A stretch of 64,000 nucleotides of DNA from Chromatiales bacterium. GTDB lineage: Bacteria; Pseudomonadota; Gammaproteobacteria; Steroidobacterales; GCA-2729495. The stretch covers positions 1 through 64,000 of the forward strand of contig JAFIFS010000007.1 of assembly GCA_020831895.1 (NCBI GenBank), written 5' to 3'. A program made the position numbers and the translations under genes. Below, one piece after another: positions 39,566 through 48,136 of this stretch (the first letter of the stretch is position 1; every line of letters starts with the position of its first letter). The notes beneath the pieces are model-generated. The model made no database searches, had not been told where the DNA came from, and saw nothing but the letters and a program-made list of their open reading frames with translations.

Positions 39566-40324
39566 GTGATCGACAGACTCTCGTACCCGCTCGCGCTTGT
39601 GCTTCTCCCGCTGCTTGTCCTGCAGGGGCGCGGCTTGCGCCGCCGGGTGCCCAAGCTTCGCCCGCCCCCCGGGGTTGCTCACGGCAGGGTGCCTGGCACC
39701 GGGAGCGAGTTGCGTCTCGGCATCTTCGGCGAGTCACCCGCCGCGGGTATCGGCGCGTCGACGGCACAGGCGAGCCTGGGTCCGCGCCTGGCTTGCAGCC
39801 TTGCATCCCGCCTCGGCAGGCCGGTTGCCTGGCAGGTGCTTGCAGGAGATGGCTGGAACGCGAGGCGGCTGCTGCAAGCCATGCGTACGGTCGAGGCACC
39901 GCCGCGACTCGATCTGGCCGTGATCGCGCTGGGTGTCAATGACGCGAGTCGCCTGCGTACGGCCCGGGCCTGGCGGCACGACTTGCAGGCGTTGATGGAG
40001 GAGCTTGGTCAGCGCTGGGGACAGCCCCTGGTCGTGCTGGTGGGAGTCCCGCCCATGGACCGGTTCCCGGTGCTTTCGCAGCCCTTGCGCTGGCTCATGG
40101 GCGCGCGCAGCCGCATGCTCGACCAGGTGCTGTCCAGCCTGGCCGCCTCGCATGCGGCCTCCAGATGGGTGCCCGTGGATGTCGGATTGCTTGTGCCGGA
40201 GCTGTTTGCTGCCGACGGTTTTCATCCGGGGGACGCTGGGCACAGGGCCTGGGCAGAGCAGATAGCCGGGGAGGCTGCTGTTCTCTCGATACCGGCGGCC
40301 GCCGGCCACCGGCCCCGTGGCTAG
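39566..40324 (+). CDS. SGNH/GDSL-type hydrolase with N-terminal membrane anchor
   Basis: Protein of 252 aa from GTG 39566 (GGGGG upstream). An uncleaved hydrophobic segment (LSYPLALVLLPLLVL) is followed by a short basic stretch. SGNH blocks: I, GIFGESPAAGIG (Ser nucleophile in GES instead of GDS); III, ALGVNDASRL (Asn); V, DGFHPGDAGH (Asp-His). It is probably an esterase or lipase facing the periplasm. Its C-terminal half is duplicated as a fragment at 41.77-42.1 kb. Its stop shares CTAG with the stop of the convergent VPLPA-CTERM gene. Confidence 0.88.
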   Translation: MIDRLSYPLALVLLPLLVLQGRGLRRRVPKLRPPPGVAHGRVPGTGSELRLGIFGESPAAGIGASTAQASLGPRLACSLASRLGRPVAWQVLAGDGWNARRLLQAMRTVEAPPRLDLAVIALGVNDASRLRTARAWRHDLQALMEELGQRWGQPLVVLVGVPPMDRFPVLSQPLRWLMGARSRMLDQVLSSLAASHAASRWVPVDVGLLVPELFAADGFHPGDAGHRAWAEQIAGEAAVLSIPAAAGHRPRG

Positions 40325-41505
40325 ACGGACTGTCGCCGCCGCAGGACAGGGAGCATCAGCAGGGAGGAAGCGAAGAGCCAGACTGCAGCAGGCAACGGGA
40401 CAATGGTGGCCCGCAGCCACTGCTTGCCAGCCAGCTCGTCGTTCACTGTCGAGAATACGATCCGGAGTTCCTCGCGCAGCTCTGGATAGAGGATTTCGTC
40501 GAACCGATCCAGCAGCGACGCGGCACCGATGAGGTCGAACTGCGACCCGGCCTGTGGCATGAAATCCCCGAGGAGCCTGAGCTCAAGGGTTCCGCCAAGC
40601 TCAGCAGTGCCGCCGACGATCAGCCTGTCGTTGCCGTCTTGACCAAGCTCTAGCAGCAGGCGGCCGCCCGATTCCTGCAGGAAAGTATCGGTGATCTCGA
40701 TCGTGCCGATGGAGGCCCCCGGGCTGATGAGTCCCTGGTTGACCACGCTGCCGCGTACCCTGCCACTGCCAGTGAGTGAGTCCTCTGCGCGCAGTGTCAC
40801 CGGAGCGGGCACCACGATCTCGCCGAACTGGTCCAGGCTGTAGGCGATGCCTGCTTCGCTGGCGATGAAGCTGAATGCATCCAGACCATAACTCTTGCGG
40901 TTCGGGTTGCTCTGGTTCGGGATCACGGCAAAGCGCGCAATCCCTGGTGTTGCGATTGCGATGCGCGTGAATGCGGCATCATCAGGCCTTTCGAAGCGGT
41001 AGCTGCCCAGCAGTATGCCGTCATCCGCGAAGAGCTGGACATCCACCCAGGGAGTAGATCGCCGGGTCGATGGTGCGTCGTCTGTTGTCCAGATCACGTC
41101 TATCGAGATGAACTTGGCAGGGGAGAACGAGAACCGGTTCTGCGCTGGCAGGTAATCGCCAAAAAGAACGTGCGCGCTGGCGCCGTCCCAGAGGGAGCCT
41201 CCACTGTTGTTGCTGACTGAGTAGACAAGTTCACCCGTGGACGGAATGATCCCCGTGCTGGGGGCGGTGGCATATAGCGGCCGTCCAAAGAAGGTGTTGC
41301 GGGCAAAGATGTCGGCGAAAGTGCCATCGGGGCGCAGGAAGGTGCCTATGTTCGCCGACCAGAAGCGCATGTACGCCCCGCTGTCCGGGATTCGTGAATT
41401 CTCTGCATAGAGGTCCGGTTCGAGGCTTGTGAAGGCAGCCTGGGCGGGGCCCGCAAGAAAGCCGAGGCCGAAGAGGGTGGCGAGGCAAGTCAGTTGACGT
41501 GGCAT
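40321..41505 (-). CDS. Exported VPLPA-CTERM protein with a beta-solenoid-like region
   Basis: Surface protein of 394 aa with a signal peptide (MPRQLTCLATLFGLGFLAGPAQA) and a C-terminal sorting signal VPLPAAVWLFASSLLMLPVL followed by RRRQ. That is the VPLPA variant of the PEP-CTERM tripartite signal: motif, hydrophobic helix, basic tail. The middle (residues ~235-330) is low in Cys and rich in Gly and beta-strands (GSGRVRGSVVNQGLISPGASIGTIEI), as in autotransporter-like passenger repeats. It should be processed by an exosortase and is typical of exopolysaccharide-making Gram-negatives. No exosortase gene is in the window. Confidence 0.85.
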   Translation of the reverse strand: MPRQLTCLATLFGLGFLAGPAQAAFTSLEPDLYAENSRIPDSGAYMRFWSANIGTFLRPDGTFADIFARNTFFGRPLYATAPSTGIIPSTGELVYSVSNNSGGSLWDGASAHVLFGDYLPAQNRFSFSPAKFISIDVIWTTDDAPSTRRSTPWVDVQLFADDGILLGSYRFERPDDAAFTRIAIATPGIARFAVIPNQSNPNRKSYGLDAFSFIASEAGIAYSLDQFGEIVVPAPVTLRAEDSLTGSGRVRGSVVNQGLISPGASIGTIEITDTFLQESGGRLLLELGQDGNDRLIVGGTAELGGTLELRLLGDFMPQAGSQFDLIGAASLLDRFDEILYPELREELRIVFSTVNDELAGKQWLRATIVPLPAAVWLFASSLLMLPVLRRRQSV

Positions 41506-42091
41506 CGTGGTGGTTCCTCCCTGATCGCCCGCGAATATCTGTTCTGTTGCCGCTATTGTGCGGTTCTGGAAAAGGCTTCAGTGTGCTACCACGGAGAGCG
41601 CATGCACCATTGCGGGAAACCCTGATGGTCTCGATGCTGACAGGTGGTCCAGGGGCAAGCGTCCGGACGGCGCGGCTGTGTGCTGATGCTGGGCCGCGCC
41701 TTGCCGAGAGCTTCAGGCGCTGACCACAGGGTCCATCGAGACCAGCAACCTCTCGCAGGCCACGTGCGGCGATCGATTGCCTGGCGACAGGATATCCACG
41801 CGGTGATGGACGAGCTCGATCTCCGCTGGGGACAGCCAAGGACCGTCCTGGTGGGCGTGCCGCCCATGGACCGTTTTCCGGTGCTCCCTCAGCCGCTGCG
41901 CTGGATCCTGGGTGTGCGCAGCCGGATACTCGACAGGGAGCTGTCCAGCCTCGCAGCCTCCGGCCGGACCGCTAGATGGGTGCCGGTGGATGTGGACCTG
42001 CTGGTACCCGAGCTGTTTGCGGCTGACGGCTTCCATCCGGGAGATGAGGGGCATCGTGCCTGGGCGGAGCAGATTGGCCGGGAGCTCATGC
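41506..42091. other. Gene-poor scar between the VPLPA-CTERM gene and folE2
   Basis: No complete gene is seen. The left ~200 bases are the upstream region of the VPLPA-CTERM gene. From about 41713 the sequence is debris of two other genes, a DUF1826 tail (minus strand) and an SGNH hydrolase C-terminal half (plus strand), which meet near 41771. Confidence 0.8.
41713..41774 (-). pseudogene. 3' tail fragment of a second DUF1826 gene
   Basis: The minus strand reads RSPHVACERLLVSMDPVVSA and a TGA stop. The intact DUF1826 gene at 52.76-53.37 kb ends RSPHSRAPRLLVSMDPITAH. At the DNA level GGTCCATCGAGACCAGCA is identical in both. Similarity stops abruptly upstream, where the SGNH fragment starts. This is the remnant of a lost DUF1826 copy. 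Confidence 0.7.
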
Positions 42092-42105
42092 TTATCCAAA
42101 GCTGA
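41771..42105 (+). pseudogene. 5'-truncated SGNH hydrolase copy
   Basis: About 110 codons (AWRQDIHAVMDELDLRWGQPRTV onward, then GVPPMDRFPVLPQPLRW, DLLVPELFAADGFHPGDEGHRAWAEQIG) match the C-terminal half of the SGNH hydrolase at 39.57-40.32 kb, with many silent differences. Blocks I and III with the Ser and Asn are missing, so the piece cannot be catalytic. The frame can be read from 41644 but that part is not SGNH-like. Its end overlaps the folE2 stop by 14 bases. Confidence 0.85.
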
Positions 42106-42988
42106 GCTCAACGAAGGCATCGTGCGGGTGCAGGCTCTCGTGATGCTGAACCCTGATCTGCCCGGAGTTATAACGGGACGCCAGTGCCTGCTGCAGTCTA
42201 CGGGCGGCATCCTCCACGTACATCAGGTTCGCCCCGTTCAGTTCAGCGAAGGCCTGCTCGTCGGCGCGCTTGACAGCAGTCTGCACGGGTGTGCCCAGCG
42301 CTTCCTCGATGCGTTCAATCAGCCTGTCCACGCCCAGGTCGGTGGCATCTTCCGGAATGCTGACGGTGACGCATGCCGTGCTGCGCTGGCTATGGGGGGT
42401 CGCGACACTGCCGTGTTTCCGCAGCCATTGTGCTGTATCGGCAGGGCTGACTTCGCTGCGCGCTGAGAAGTCGGACAGGTAGCGGCTCTCCAGCACCTGC
42501 CGGGCGAGCGCTGCCGAGCATGGACAGGTGGATGAGTAGGACACCTTGACCGTGAGCCTGATGGCCAGGCTTAGCTGCGGGCGGATCTCGGCGGTTACTG
42601 TTATCGGGTAGCTTCGCCATCCGGTGAGGCCTGGAGTCACCAGCGCCGGGCGCTCGACCAGATGATCGAGGTGTATCACCACCCTGGCACGCGTGGACTG
42701 GCAGTCAGCATGTGTCTGGACGGCATCCTGGAGCAGTTCCTGAAGCTCCGGGGGTGACAACGATGCTCTGGCGACGAACTCGTGCAGGAGCAGGTACAGG
42801 CGCGACATGTGGATGCCCCGCCCGGCGTTGGCCGGCAGGTCAACAAAGATATCCGCACGAGCGGAGGAGGGTATGCCCGCAGGCGCAAGCCTGACCGGCA
42901 GCTCGATGTCGCGCATACCGACCCAGTCGAGGGAAGGGTCGGCAATGAGCGCGGCGGTCCTGGCTACGTCTGGCAATGTTGCGATCAT
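42092..42988 (-). CDS. folE2: GTP cyclohydrolase IB (zinc-independent FolE2)
   Basis: FolE2 of 298 aa makes dihydroneopterin triphosphate for folate, as FolE does, but does not need zinc. In many bacteria it is induced by Zur in zinc starvation. Motifs: metal-site Cys in YSSTCPCSAALARQ (residues ~150-165) and the ATPHSQRS block (~195-202). VDLPANAGRGIHMSRLY and NGANLMYVEDAARRL are also typical. It overlaps the small gene upstream (ATGA) and so is transcribed from the promoter with the Zur-like palindrome at 43245-43257. No folE or zur gene is in the window. Confidence 0.94.
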   Translation of the reverse strand: MIATLPDVARTAALIADPSLDWVGMRDIELPVRLAPAGIPSSARADIFVDLPANAGRGIHMSRLYLLLHEFVARASLSPPELQELLQDAVQTHADCQSTRARVVIHLDHLVERPALVTPGLTGWRSYPITVTAEIRPQLSLAIRLTVKVSYSSTCPCSAALARQVLESRYLSDFSARSEVSPADTAQWLRKHGSVATPHSQRSTACVTVSIPEDATDLGVDRLIERIEEALGTPVQTAVKRADEQAFAELNGANLMYVEDAARRLQQALASRYNSGQIRVQHHESLHPHDAFVELSFG

Positions 42989-43200
42989 CGGCGGCTCCCT
43001 GCCGTCTGCTGCGCCTGCTCAAACCAGCTGACCACTTTGTGCCAGTGGGCATCGCCGTAGAGCTTGCGAAAGCGCCGGGTTTCCTCGGATTCGGCCTGTC
43101 GCAGGATCGCGAGCCGGCTGGCGACATAGTCCTTGGTGAGATCAAGCCTGCACTCTACTTCAATGCAGTGTTTCCACTCGCTGAAAGTGGCCGGAATCAT
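42985..43200 (-). CDS. Small protein of the folE2 operon, unknown function
   Basis: Protein of 71 aa beginning MIPATFSEWKHCIEVECRLDLTKDYVASRLAILR and ending DAHWHKVVSWFEQAQQTAGSRR. It is soluble and helical, with two cysteines and two or three histidines (EWKHCIEVEC, AHWH) that could bind metal. It is the first gene after the Zur-like box on the minus strand and overlaps folE2 by 4 bases. Such coupling suggests a conserved member of the zinc-starvation set. I do not recognise a named family. Confidence 0.75.
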   Translation of the reverse strand: MIPATFSEWKHCIEVECRLDLTKDYVASRLAILRQAESEETRRFRKLYGDAHWHKVVSWFEQAQQTAGSRR

Positions 43201-43244
43201 GAAAAGTTCCCCAGCTGTCCTTGGGCAAAATCACCAGAGTGAAT

Positions 43245-43257
43245 GTTATACTATAAC
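43245..43257. promoter_or_regulatory. Zur-type operator between folE2 operon and cobN-like operon
   Basis: GTTATA-C-TATAAC is a perfect 6-1-6 palindrome and matches the core of the gammaproteobacterial Zur box (GTTATAnTATAAC). It is 45 bases from the small gene start and 28-106 bases from the possible cobN-like starts, so one site may repress both directions. Confidence 0.85.
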
Positions 43258-43363
43258 TGTCAAGTACGCCTTGGGGCCCTAGGAAATGCGTCGATACTGT
43301 CAGCACGCCCTGTCGAAACAAGGGGCGGTCACGGGGGAGCATCGGCCTCTCTTTATCCTCCGC

Positions 43364-46300
43364 ATGATTCGTGATCTGCGGGTTCGAGCCGCTCTTGCGG
43401 CCCTGATGGTGGCACTTGTCTCGCTGAGCATGCCGGTCGTGGCTGACACACCGCCGCGCGTGGTGATTCTTGCCACCGACTTTGTGCTCGAAGCCAAGCT
43501 GCGTGCGGTCCAGGATGCGGCAATCGAACAGGGCGTCGTGCTTGGTTACTTTATTCCCGGCCAGGCAGAAAATGCCGAGGTATCACGGGCACTTGCAGAG
43601 GCCGACCTAGTGATCATGGACGCGCCGCGACTGAATGACGGGCCGGTCCTGATGCAGGCTTTCGATGAGGCTCTCGCAGCTCATCGGGGCAAGCGGCTTT
43701 CCATCATCGGCGGTATTGCGGCAGGGCTTGGTGGTCTCGGGAGGGCTGAGGCCAGGGCTCTGGGCGTCTACTACGTCAACGGAACCCGCGCAAACTACTC
43801 CGCGTTTTTCCGCTACTTCCTGGTAAACGTGCTCGGCACTGCCGTGGGCGCTGTCCCGGAACCGCTCGAGTTTCCTGCCGCGGGAATCTATCACCCGGAT
43901 CTTCCGGAGCTGGTGACGGCTGACCCAATCTCCTATGCGGACTGGCTTTCTCGCCGGGACCTGCCGGCGGAGCGGGGCACAGTCGGCATCATCATGTCGC
44001 AGGGGCTGTTTCCTTCGGACCAGCTGGAGTTGTTTGATGCGGTGATCAGGAAGGTCGAGGCAGCGGGCGCGCGGCCTTGGGCGTTCTACTTCGAAGGTCA
44101 TCCGCAGGCGCGAATGACTCACCTGACCATGCTGGAGGATCTTCCGGCAGTGGACGTGCTGGTCAACCTGACCCACCTGCGAGGTACCGATCAGCGCATC
44201 TCCGACCTGGTAGACCTCGATGTGGCCTTGATTCAGGGCTTTGTCTACCGCGATGGCGGGCGCGAGGCCTGGCGTGCCAATGCCTCCGGCATTCCGATGT
44301 ATGCCGTACCGGCATTCCTGACGGTTCCCGAGCAGATGGGAGCCCATGACACCGTTGTTATTGCGGCAGAGGAGCGTGGAGAGGCCGTGCTTCTCGAGGA
44401 GCAGGCCAGCTACCTGGTCTCACGCGCGGTGCGGATGGCGCGCCTCAGGTGGGCTCCGGTCGACACGAGGGAGCTGGGCCTGATGTTCTGGTCGTACCCG
44501 CCCGGGGAGCGTGGCGTGTCCGCCTCCCACCTAAACGTGCCTCGGTCGCTGGCCAATCTGCTCGAGGCCCTGAGCGTTGCCGGCTACCAGGTTGAGCAGC
44601 GCAGCGCCGAGGAGCTGGAGATAGCCTTGCCGGCTTTGCTGGACCCGTGGCAGGGCAGAGTCGGCATAGCGGACTGGATCAGCCAGAACGACAGCTGGGT
44701 GGGCCTGCCCCTTTCCCGGTATCAGGCCTGGTACGAGAACCTGCCGGAAGATGTCCGGTCCCGTGTCGAGTCGGCATGGGGCCCCCCCGAGGCTGATCCC
44801 CTGCTGGTTCCAGGCGACACAGGAGAGCCTCTGCTGGTCCTGCCTGCACTGGAGCTTGGTTCCCTGATCATCATGCCCCAGCCGGCACGCGTCACGGGTG
44901 ACGTAAGCCTTGCAAGCTATCACGATGGTGAACTGCCGCCCTCGCATGCTTATCTTGGCGCCTATTTCTACCTGCGTGAAGTGCACGCGATCGATGCGCT
45001 GGTGCACTTCGGCACCCATGGGACGCAGGAGTTTCTCAGCGGGAAGGACAGGGGGCTGTCGATTTACGACGATGCCCTGCTGGTGCTGGGAGACATGCCG
45101 GTGATTTATCCCTACATCACCGACAATGCCGCCGAGGCGCTGCAGGCCCGCCGTCGAGGCCAGGCGGTGACGGTCAGTCATCAACCGCCGCCCTTCGTGC
45201 CGGCCGGTCTCCACGGGGAGATCCAGCTCGTGCACGACCTGATGCACGAGTGGGAAATGCTGGATACGGGCCCCGTTCGCGCCGATGTCGAGCAGACTCT
45301 GATGGCGATGGTGCTGGATGGCACGATCTATCGCGATCTGCAGTGGGACGCCGCGAGACTCGAGGCCGATTTCCCGGCGTTCCTTGAAGAGCTGCATATC
45401 TATATGCATGAACTGGCCAGGGATACCCAGCCCCTTGGTCTGCACACGCTTGGAGTGGCACCGGACCGTCAGCATCGGGTGGCCACGGTAATGCAGATGC
45501 TCGGGGACCCTCTCTATGAGGCGCTGGGTGTCGATGACATTGATGAACTGTTCGCAGTTGACTATGAGCTGATTTCAGAGACCCTGCCTTTTCTCTTTCT
45601 GAGCCGATTCCTGGTCGATGGATCAAGGCCCCGAGACGAGACAGACCCCAGGCTGCGTGAGTTCGCCGAACAAGCGGTGCGCCTGGATGCTGCGCTCCAG
45701 GCCTCCGGGGAGATCGACGCGATACTTGCAGCGCTGAAGGGTCGCTATGTTCCCGGTACCTCAGGCGGCGACCCGCTTAGAAATCCGGATGTCCTGCCCA
45801 CGGGACGCAACATCTTCGGCTTTGACCCCTCACGAGTGCCCAGCGAACGCGCCTGGCGTATCGGCCAGACGCTGGCAGACGAACTGATCAGCCTGCACCT
45901 GCAGAGTCACGATGGCTTTCCCAGAAGTCTGGCAATGTCTCTCTGGTCATCCGACACGATGCGCCAGCAGGGCGTGCTCGAAGCGCAGATGCTCTGGTTG
46001 CTGGGACTGCAGCCCGTGTGGGACCGCGCCGGCCGGCTCGCACGTCTAGACATCATTCCTGCCGAAGCGCTCGGGCGCCCCCGTGTCGACGTCGTGGCTT
46101 CAGTTACGGGCGTTTACCGTGACCAGTTTGGCCATTTCATCGGGCACTTGTCCTCGGCGCTACAGGAGCTGGCGGCGCTCGACGAGCCCGCGAATCCGGT
46201 TGCCGAGCACAGCCGTGCACTTGCTGCACGCCTTTCAGGCAACGGCCTCGATCCATCACAGGCTCTGGCTGTCTCTGCGCTACGCGTGTTTTCCAACGAA

Positions 46301-47227
46301 GCAGGCAGCTATGGGTCTGGAGTGCCCGACGCATTGCTGGATACGGAGGGCTGGGCATCCGAGGACGAGCTGGTGGCGGACTACCTCGGCAGGATGCAGT
46401 ATGCCTATGGCGCCGGTTCCGATAAGTGGGGCGTGCGCACGAGTGCTGTCAACTTGTATGCGGAGCACCTGCAGCACGTAGAGGGTGCCGTGCTGAGTCG
46501 TTCCTCGAACCTGCACGGGCTACTGTCCACAGACCACCCCTTCGAGTATCTCGGCAGCATTGCGATGGCGGTGCGCAGCCTTACCGGCAGGAATCCCGCG
46601 CTCTACATCAGCAACCTGCGTAACCCGACTGGCGGGCAGAACACGACGGCAGGCCGATACCTGTCAGGAGAGCTGCGCAGCCGTTATCACCATCCCGGCT
46701 GGATCTCCGGCATGCAGAACGAGGGGTATGCCGGCACGCTCGAACTCCTGAACGTCGTCAATAACTTTTTCGGCTGGCAGGTGACAGATCCGGACACAGT
46801 CAGGGCTGACCAGTGGGCATCCTTCCATGATGTCTACGTGAGAGACAGTCTTGACCTGGGACTGGAGGCCTGGTTTGCCGAACACAACGCCGGGGCCCTG
46901 GCCCGGATCCTCGATCGCATGCTGGAGGCTGTCCGGCGGGACTACTGGGCCCCCGACGAGGAAGTGCTGCGGGATCTTGTCGAGCGTCGTCAGGCACTGA
47001 TCGACACCGAGCCCCTGGAAGCGCGCCTGGAAGAGTTCGCAAGTGCGCTTGCCAATGGTTTCGGTCTCGATGCTGCCTTTGGTCAGGCACAGACGGTAAT
47101 CGGCCAGCAGCTGCGTCCGGTATCACCCCCGTCGCAGCCCGTGGCTCTGGATACCACCTGGCTGGTCGTGGCCGGTCTCTTCCTGCTCATGGGGGCGGGC
47201 GCACTGCGTCAGATGGTACGAAGCTAG
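43364..47227 (+). CDS. Exported, membrane-anchored CobN/HmuS-like chelatase
   Basis: Protein of 1287 aa of the CobN/magnesium chelatase H family, from ATG 43364, chosen because it gives a signal peptide (MIRDLRVRAALAALMVALVSLSMPVVA). An upstream ATG at 43286 adds 26 residues. The CobN signature HFGTHGTQEFLSGKDRGLSIYDD lies near residue 550, and a second block is NLHGLLSTDHPFEYLGS. The C-terminus has one transmembrane helix (TTWLVVAGLFLLMGAGAL) plus a short basic tail. Cobalamin CobN is cytoplasmic with CobST; here the protein is exported, with no cobS/cobT but with a channel, DUF2149 and a TonB receptor. This matches HmuS of haem loci and the zinc-induced PA1922-PA1925 type operon. It probably removes metal from an imported complex. 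Confidence 0.88.
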   Translation: MIRDLRVRAALAALMVALVSLSMPVVADTPPRVVILATDFVLEAKLRAVQDAAIEQGVVLGYFIPGQAENAEVSRALAEADLVIMDAPRLNDGPVLMQAFDEALAAHRGKRLSIIGGIAAGLGGLGRAEARALGVYYVNGTRANYSAFFRYFLVNVLGTAVGAVPEPLEFPAAGIYHPDLPELVTADPISYADWLSRRDLPAERGTVGIIMSQGLFPSDQLELFDAVIRKVEAAGARPWAFYFEGHPQARMTHLTMLEDLPAVDVLVNLTHLRGTDQRISDLVDLDVALIQGFVYRDGGREAWRANASGIPMYAVPAFLTVPEQMGAHDTVVIAAEERGEAVLLEEQASYLVSRAVRMARLRWAPVDTRELGLMFWSYPPGERGVSASHLNVPRSLANLLEALSVAGYQVEQRSAEELEIALPALLDPWQGRVGIADWISQNDSWVGLPLSRYQAWYENLPEDVRSRVESAWGPPEADPLLVPGDTGEPLLVLPALELGSLIIMPQPARVTGDVSLASYHDGELPPSHAYLGAYFYLREVHAIDALVHFGTHGTQEFLSGKDRGLSIYDDALLVLGDMPVIYPYITDNAAEALQARRRGQAVTVSHQPPPFVPAGLHGEIQLVHDLMHEWEMLDTGPVRADVEQTLMAMVLDGTIYRDLQWDAARLEADFPAFLEELHIYMHELARDTQPLGLHTLGVAPDRQHRVATVMQMLGDPLYEALGVDDIDELFAVDYELISETLPFLFLSRFLVDGSRPRDETDPRLREFAEQAVRLDAALQASGEIDAILAALKGRYVPGTSGGDPLRNPDVLPTGRNIFGFDPSRVPSERAWRIGQTLADELISLHLQSHDGFPRSLAMSLWSSDTMRQQGVLEAQMLWLLGLQPVWDRAGRLARLDIIPAEALGRPRVDVVASVTGVYRDQFGHFIGHLSSALQELAALDEPANPVAEHSRALAARLSGNGLDPSQALAVSALRVFSNEAGSYGSGVPDALLDTEGWASEDELVADYLGRMQYAYGAGSDKWGVRTSAVNLYAEHLQHVEGAVLSRSSNLHGLLSTDHPFEYLGSIAMAVRSLTGRNPALYISNLRNPTGGQNTTAGRYLSGELRSRYHHPGWISGMQNEGYAGTLELLNVVNNFFGWQVTDPDTVRADQWASFHDVYVRDSLDLGLEAWFAEHNAGALARILDRMLEAVRRDYWAPDEEVLRDLVERRQALIDTEPLEARLEEFASALANGFGLDAAFGQAQTVIGQQLRPVSPPSQPVALDTTWLVVAGLFLLMGAGALRQMVRS

Positions 47228-47239
47228 ACGGGGAAACAG

Positions 47240-47731
47240 ATGAATCCGATAGAAGTCATGATGTACGAGATCGCGAGGGTGTTTCTCCTTCCGGTACTGC
47301 TCATCATCCTCGGCCTGTTCTGCTATGCCTTTTTTGTCCTTGGATCGTTCCTGATAGAGGCCTGGCAGCGGCGGGATCCGAACAAGCGCCGTGCTGTCTG
47401 CCGCCTGCGCCGCTCGGTTGGCGCGGGCGGGGTGGTCGACTCGGAGGCGCTTCAGCTGCGTATTCTGCAGCTGCTCGAGCCGCTGAGGATCAGCACCAGG
47501 ACCGCGCCGATGCTTGGCCTGGTGGCGACGATGATCCCGCTGGCGCCGGCCCTGCTCGCCCTCGGGGATGGTGATCTCGCCGTGGTAGGGCAGAACCTCG
47601 TCGTGGCCTTCGCCGCCGTCATCCTGGCGCTCCTGTCTGCCTCGATCACGTTTCTTGTCCTTTCGGTCAGGCGGAGGTGGCTGCTGGCTGCGCTGCACGA
47701 GCTGGAAGCTGAAGCAGGGCAGCCGTCATGA
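47240..47731 (+). CDS. MotA/TolQ/ExbB-type proton channel protein
   Basis: Membrane protein of 163 aa. The N-terminal transmembrane helix is VFLLPVLLIILGLFCYAFFVLGSFLIEAW. A cytoplasmic stretch is followed by two helices: TAPMLGLVATMIPLAPALLAL and QNLVVAFAAVILALLSASITFLVLSV, matching the TolQ/ExbB core with its Gly-Leu...Gly-Thr/Met-Pro signature. It is 12 bases after the cobN-like gene and overlaps the DUF2149 gene. It likely corresponds to HmuU, a channel that uses the proton gradient to drive the cobN-like protein or the receptor. Confidence 0.88.
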   Translation: MNPIEVMMYEIARVFLLPVLLIILGLFCYAFFVLGSFLIEAWQRRDPNKRRAVCRLRRSVGAGGVVDSEALQLRILQLLEPLRISTRTAPMLGLVATMIPLAPALLALGDGDLAVVGQNLVVAFAAVILALLSASITFLVLSVRRRWLLAALHELEAEAGQPS

Positions 47732-48042
47732 ATCGCAGGTTCCTGGAGCTCGATGAGGACGATGACCCGGTGTTGTCGGTGGTCAACGTCGTGGACGTTT
47801 TCCTGGTGGTCATTGCTGTGCTTCTGGTCGTTGTTGCAATGAATCCGCTGAACCCCTTCGCGGCGGAACAGGTCATCGTGACGATCAACCCCGGCTCGGA
47901 GGATATGCAGGTCATCGTCAAGGATGGCGAGCAAATGACCCGCTATCAAACCGTGGACATGATCAGTGAGGGCCAGGGGGTGCGGGCCGGCATCACCTAC
48001 CGCCTGGCAGACGGGTCGCTGATTTACGTGCCTGAAGAATAG
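47728..48042 (+). CDS. DUF2149 protein (HmuT-like, ExbD-like position)
   Basis: Protein of 104 aa. It has an acidic N-terminus (LDEDDDPVLSVVNVVDVFLVV), one transmembrane helix (VFLVVIAVLLVVVAMNPLNPF) and a periplasmic domain of ~60 residues (VIVTINPGSEDMQVIVKDGEQMTRYQ). The topology resembles ExbD/TolR, and it follows the TolQ/ExbB-like gene with a 4-base overlap. DUF2149 proteins occur in this arrangement with CobN-like genes. The likely role is stator partner of the channel, coupling proton flow to the periplasmic chelatase. Confidence 0.85.
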   Translation: MNRRFLELDEDDDPVLSVVNVVDVFLVVIAVLLVVVAMNPLNPFAAEQVIVTINPGSEDMQVIVKDGEQMTRYQTVDMISEGQGVRAGITYRLADGSLIYVPEE

Positions 48043-48136
48043 CTGCGTTCGCGTCCTGGAAAGACCTGCTTTTCACTCGGGTCATCTACACACGCTTGCC
48101 GGAATGGCGGCGACTGGAAACACAGGGAGACTATTC

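Noticed and set aside
42167-42174. GTTATAAC palindrome as a further Zur site
   Set aside because: It is only 8 bp, lacks the central base and lies inside the folE2 coding region, so it is probably chance.
43364-47227. Cobaltochelatase CobN of vitamin B12 synthesis
   Set aside because: The protein has a signal peptide and C-terminal anchor, no cobS/cobT or other cob genes are nearby, and it is coupled to a channel and TonB receptor.
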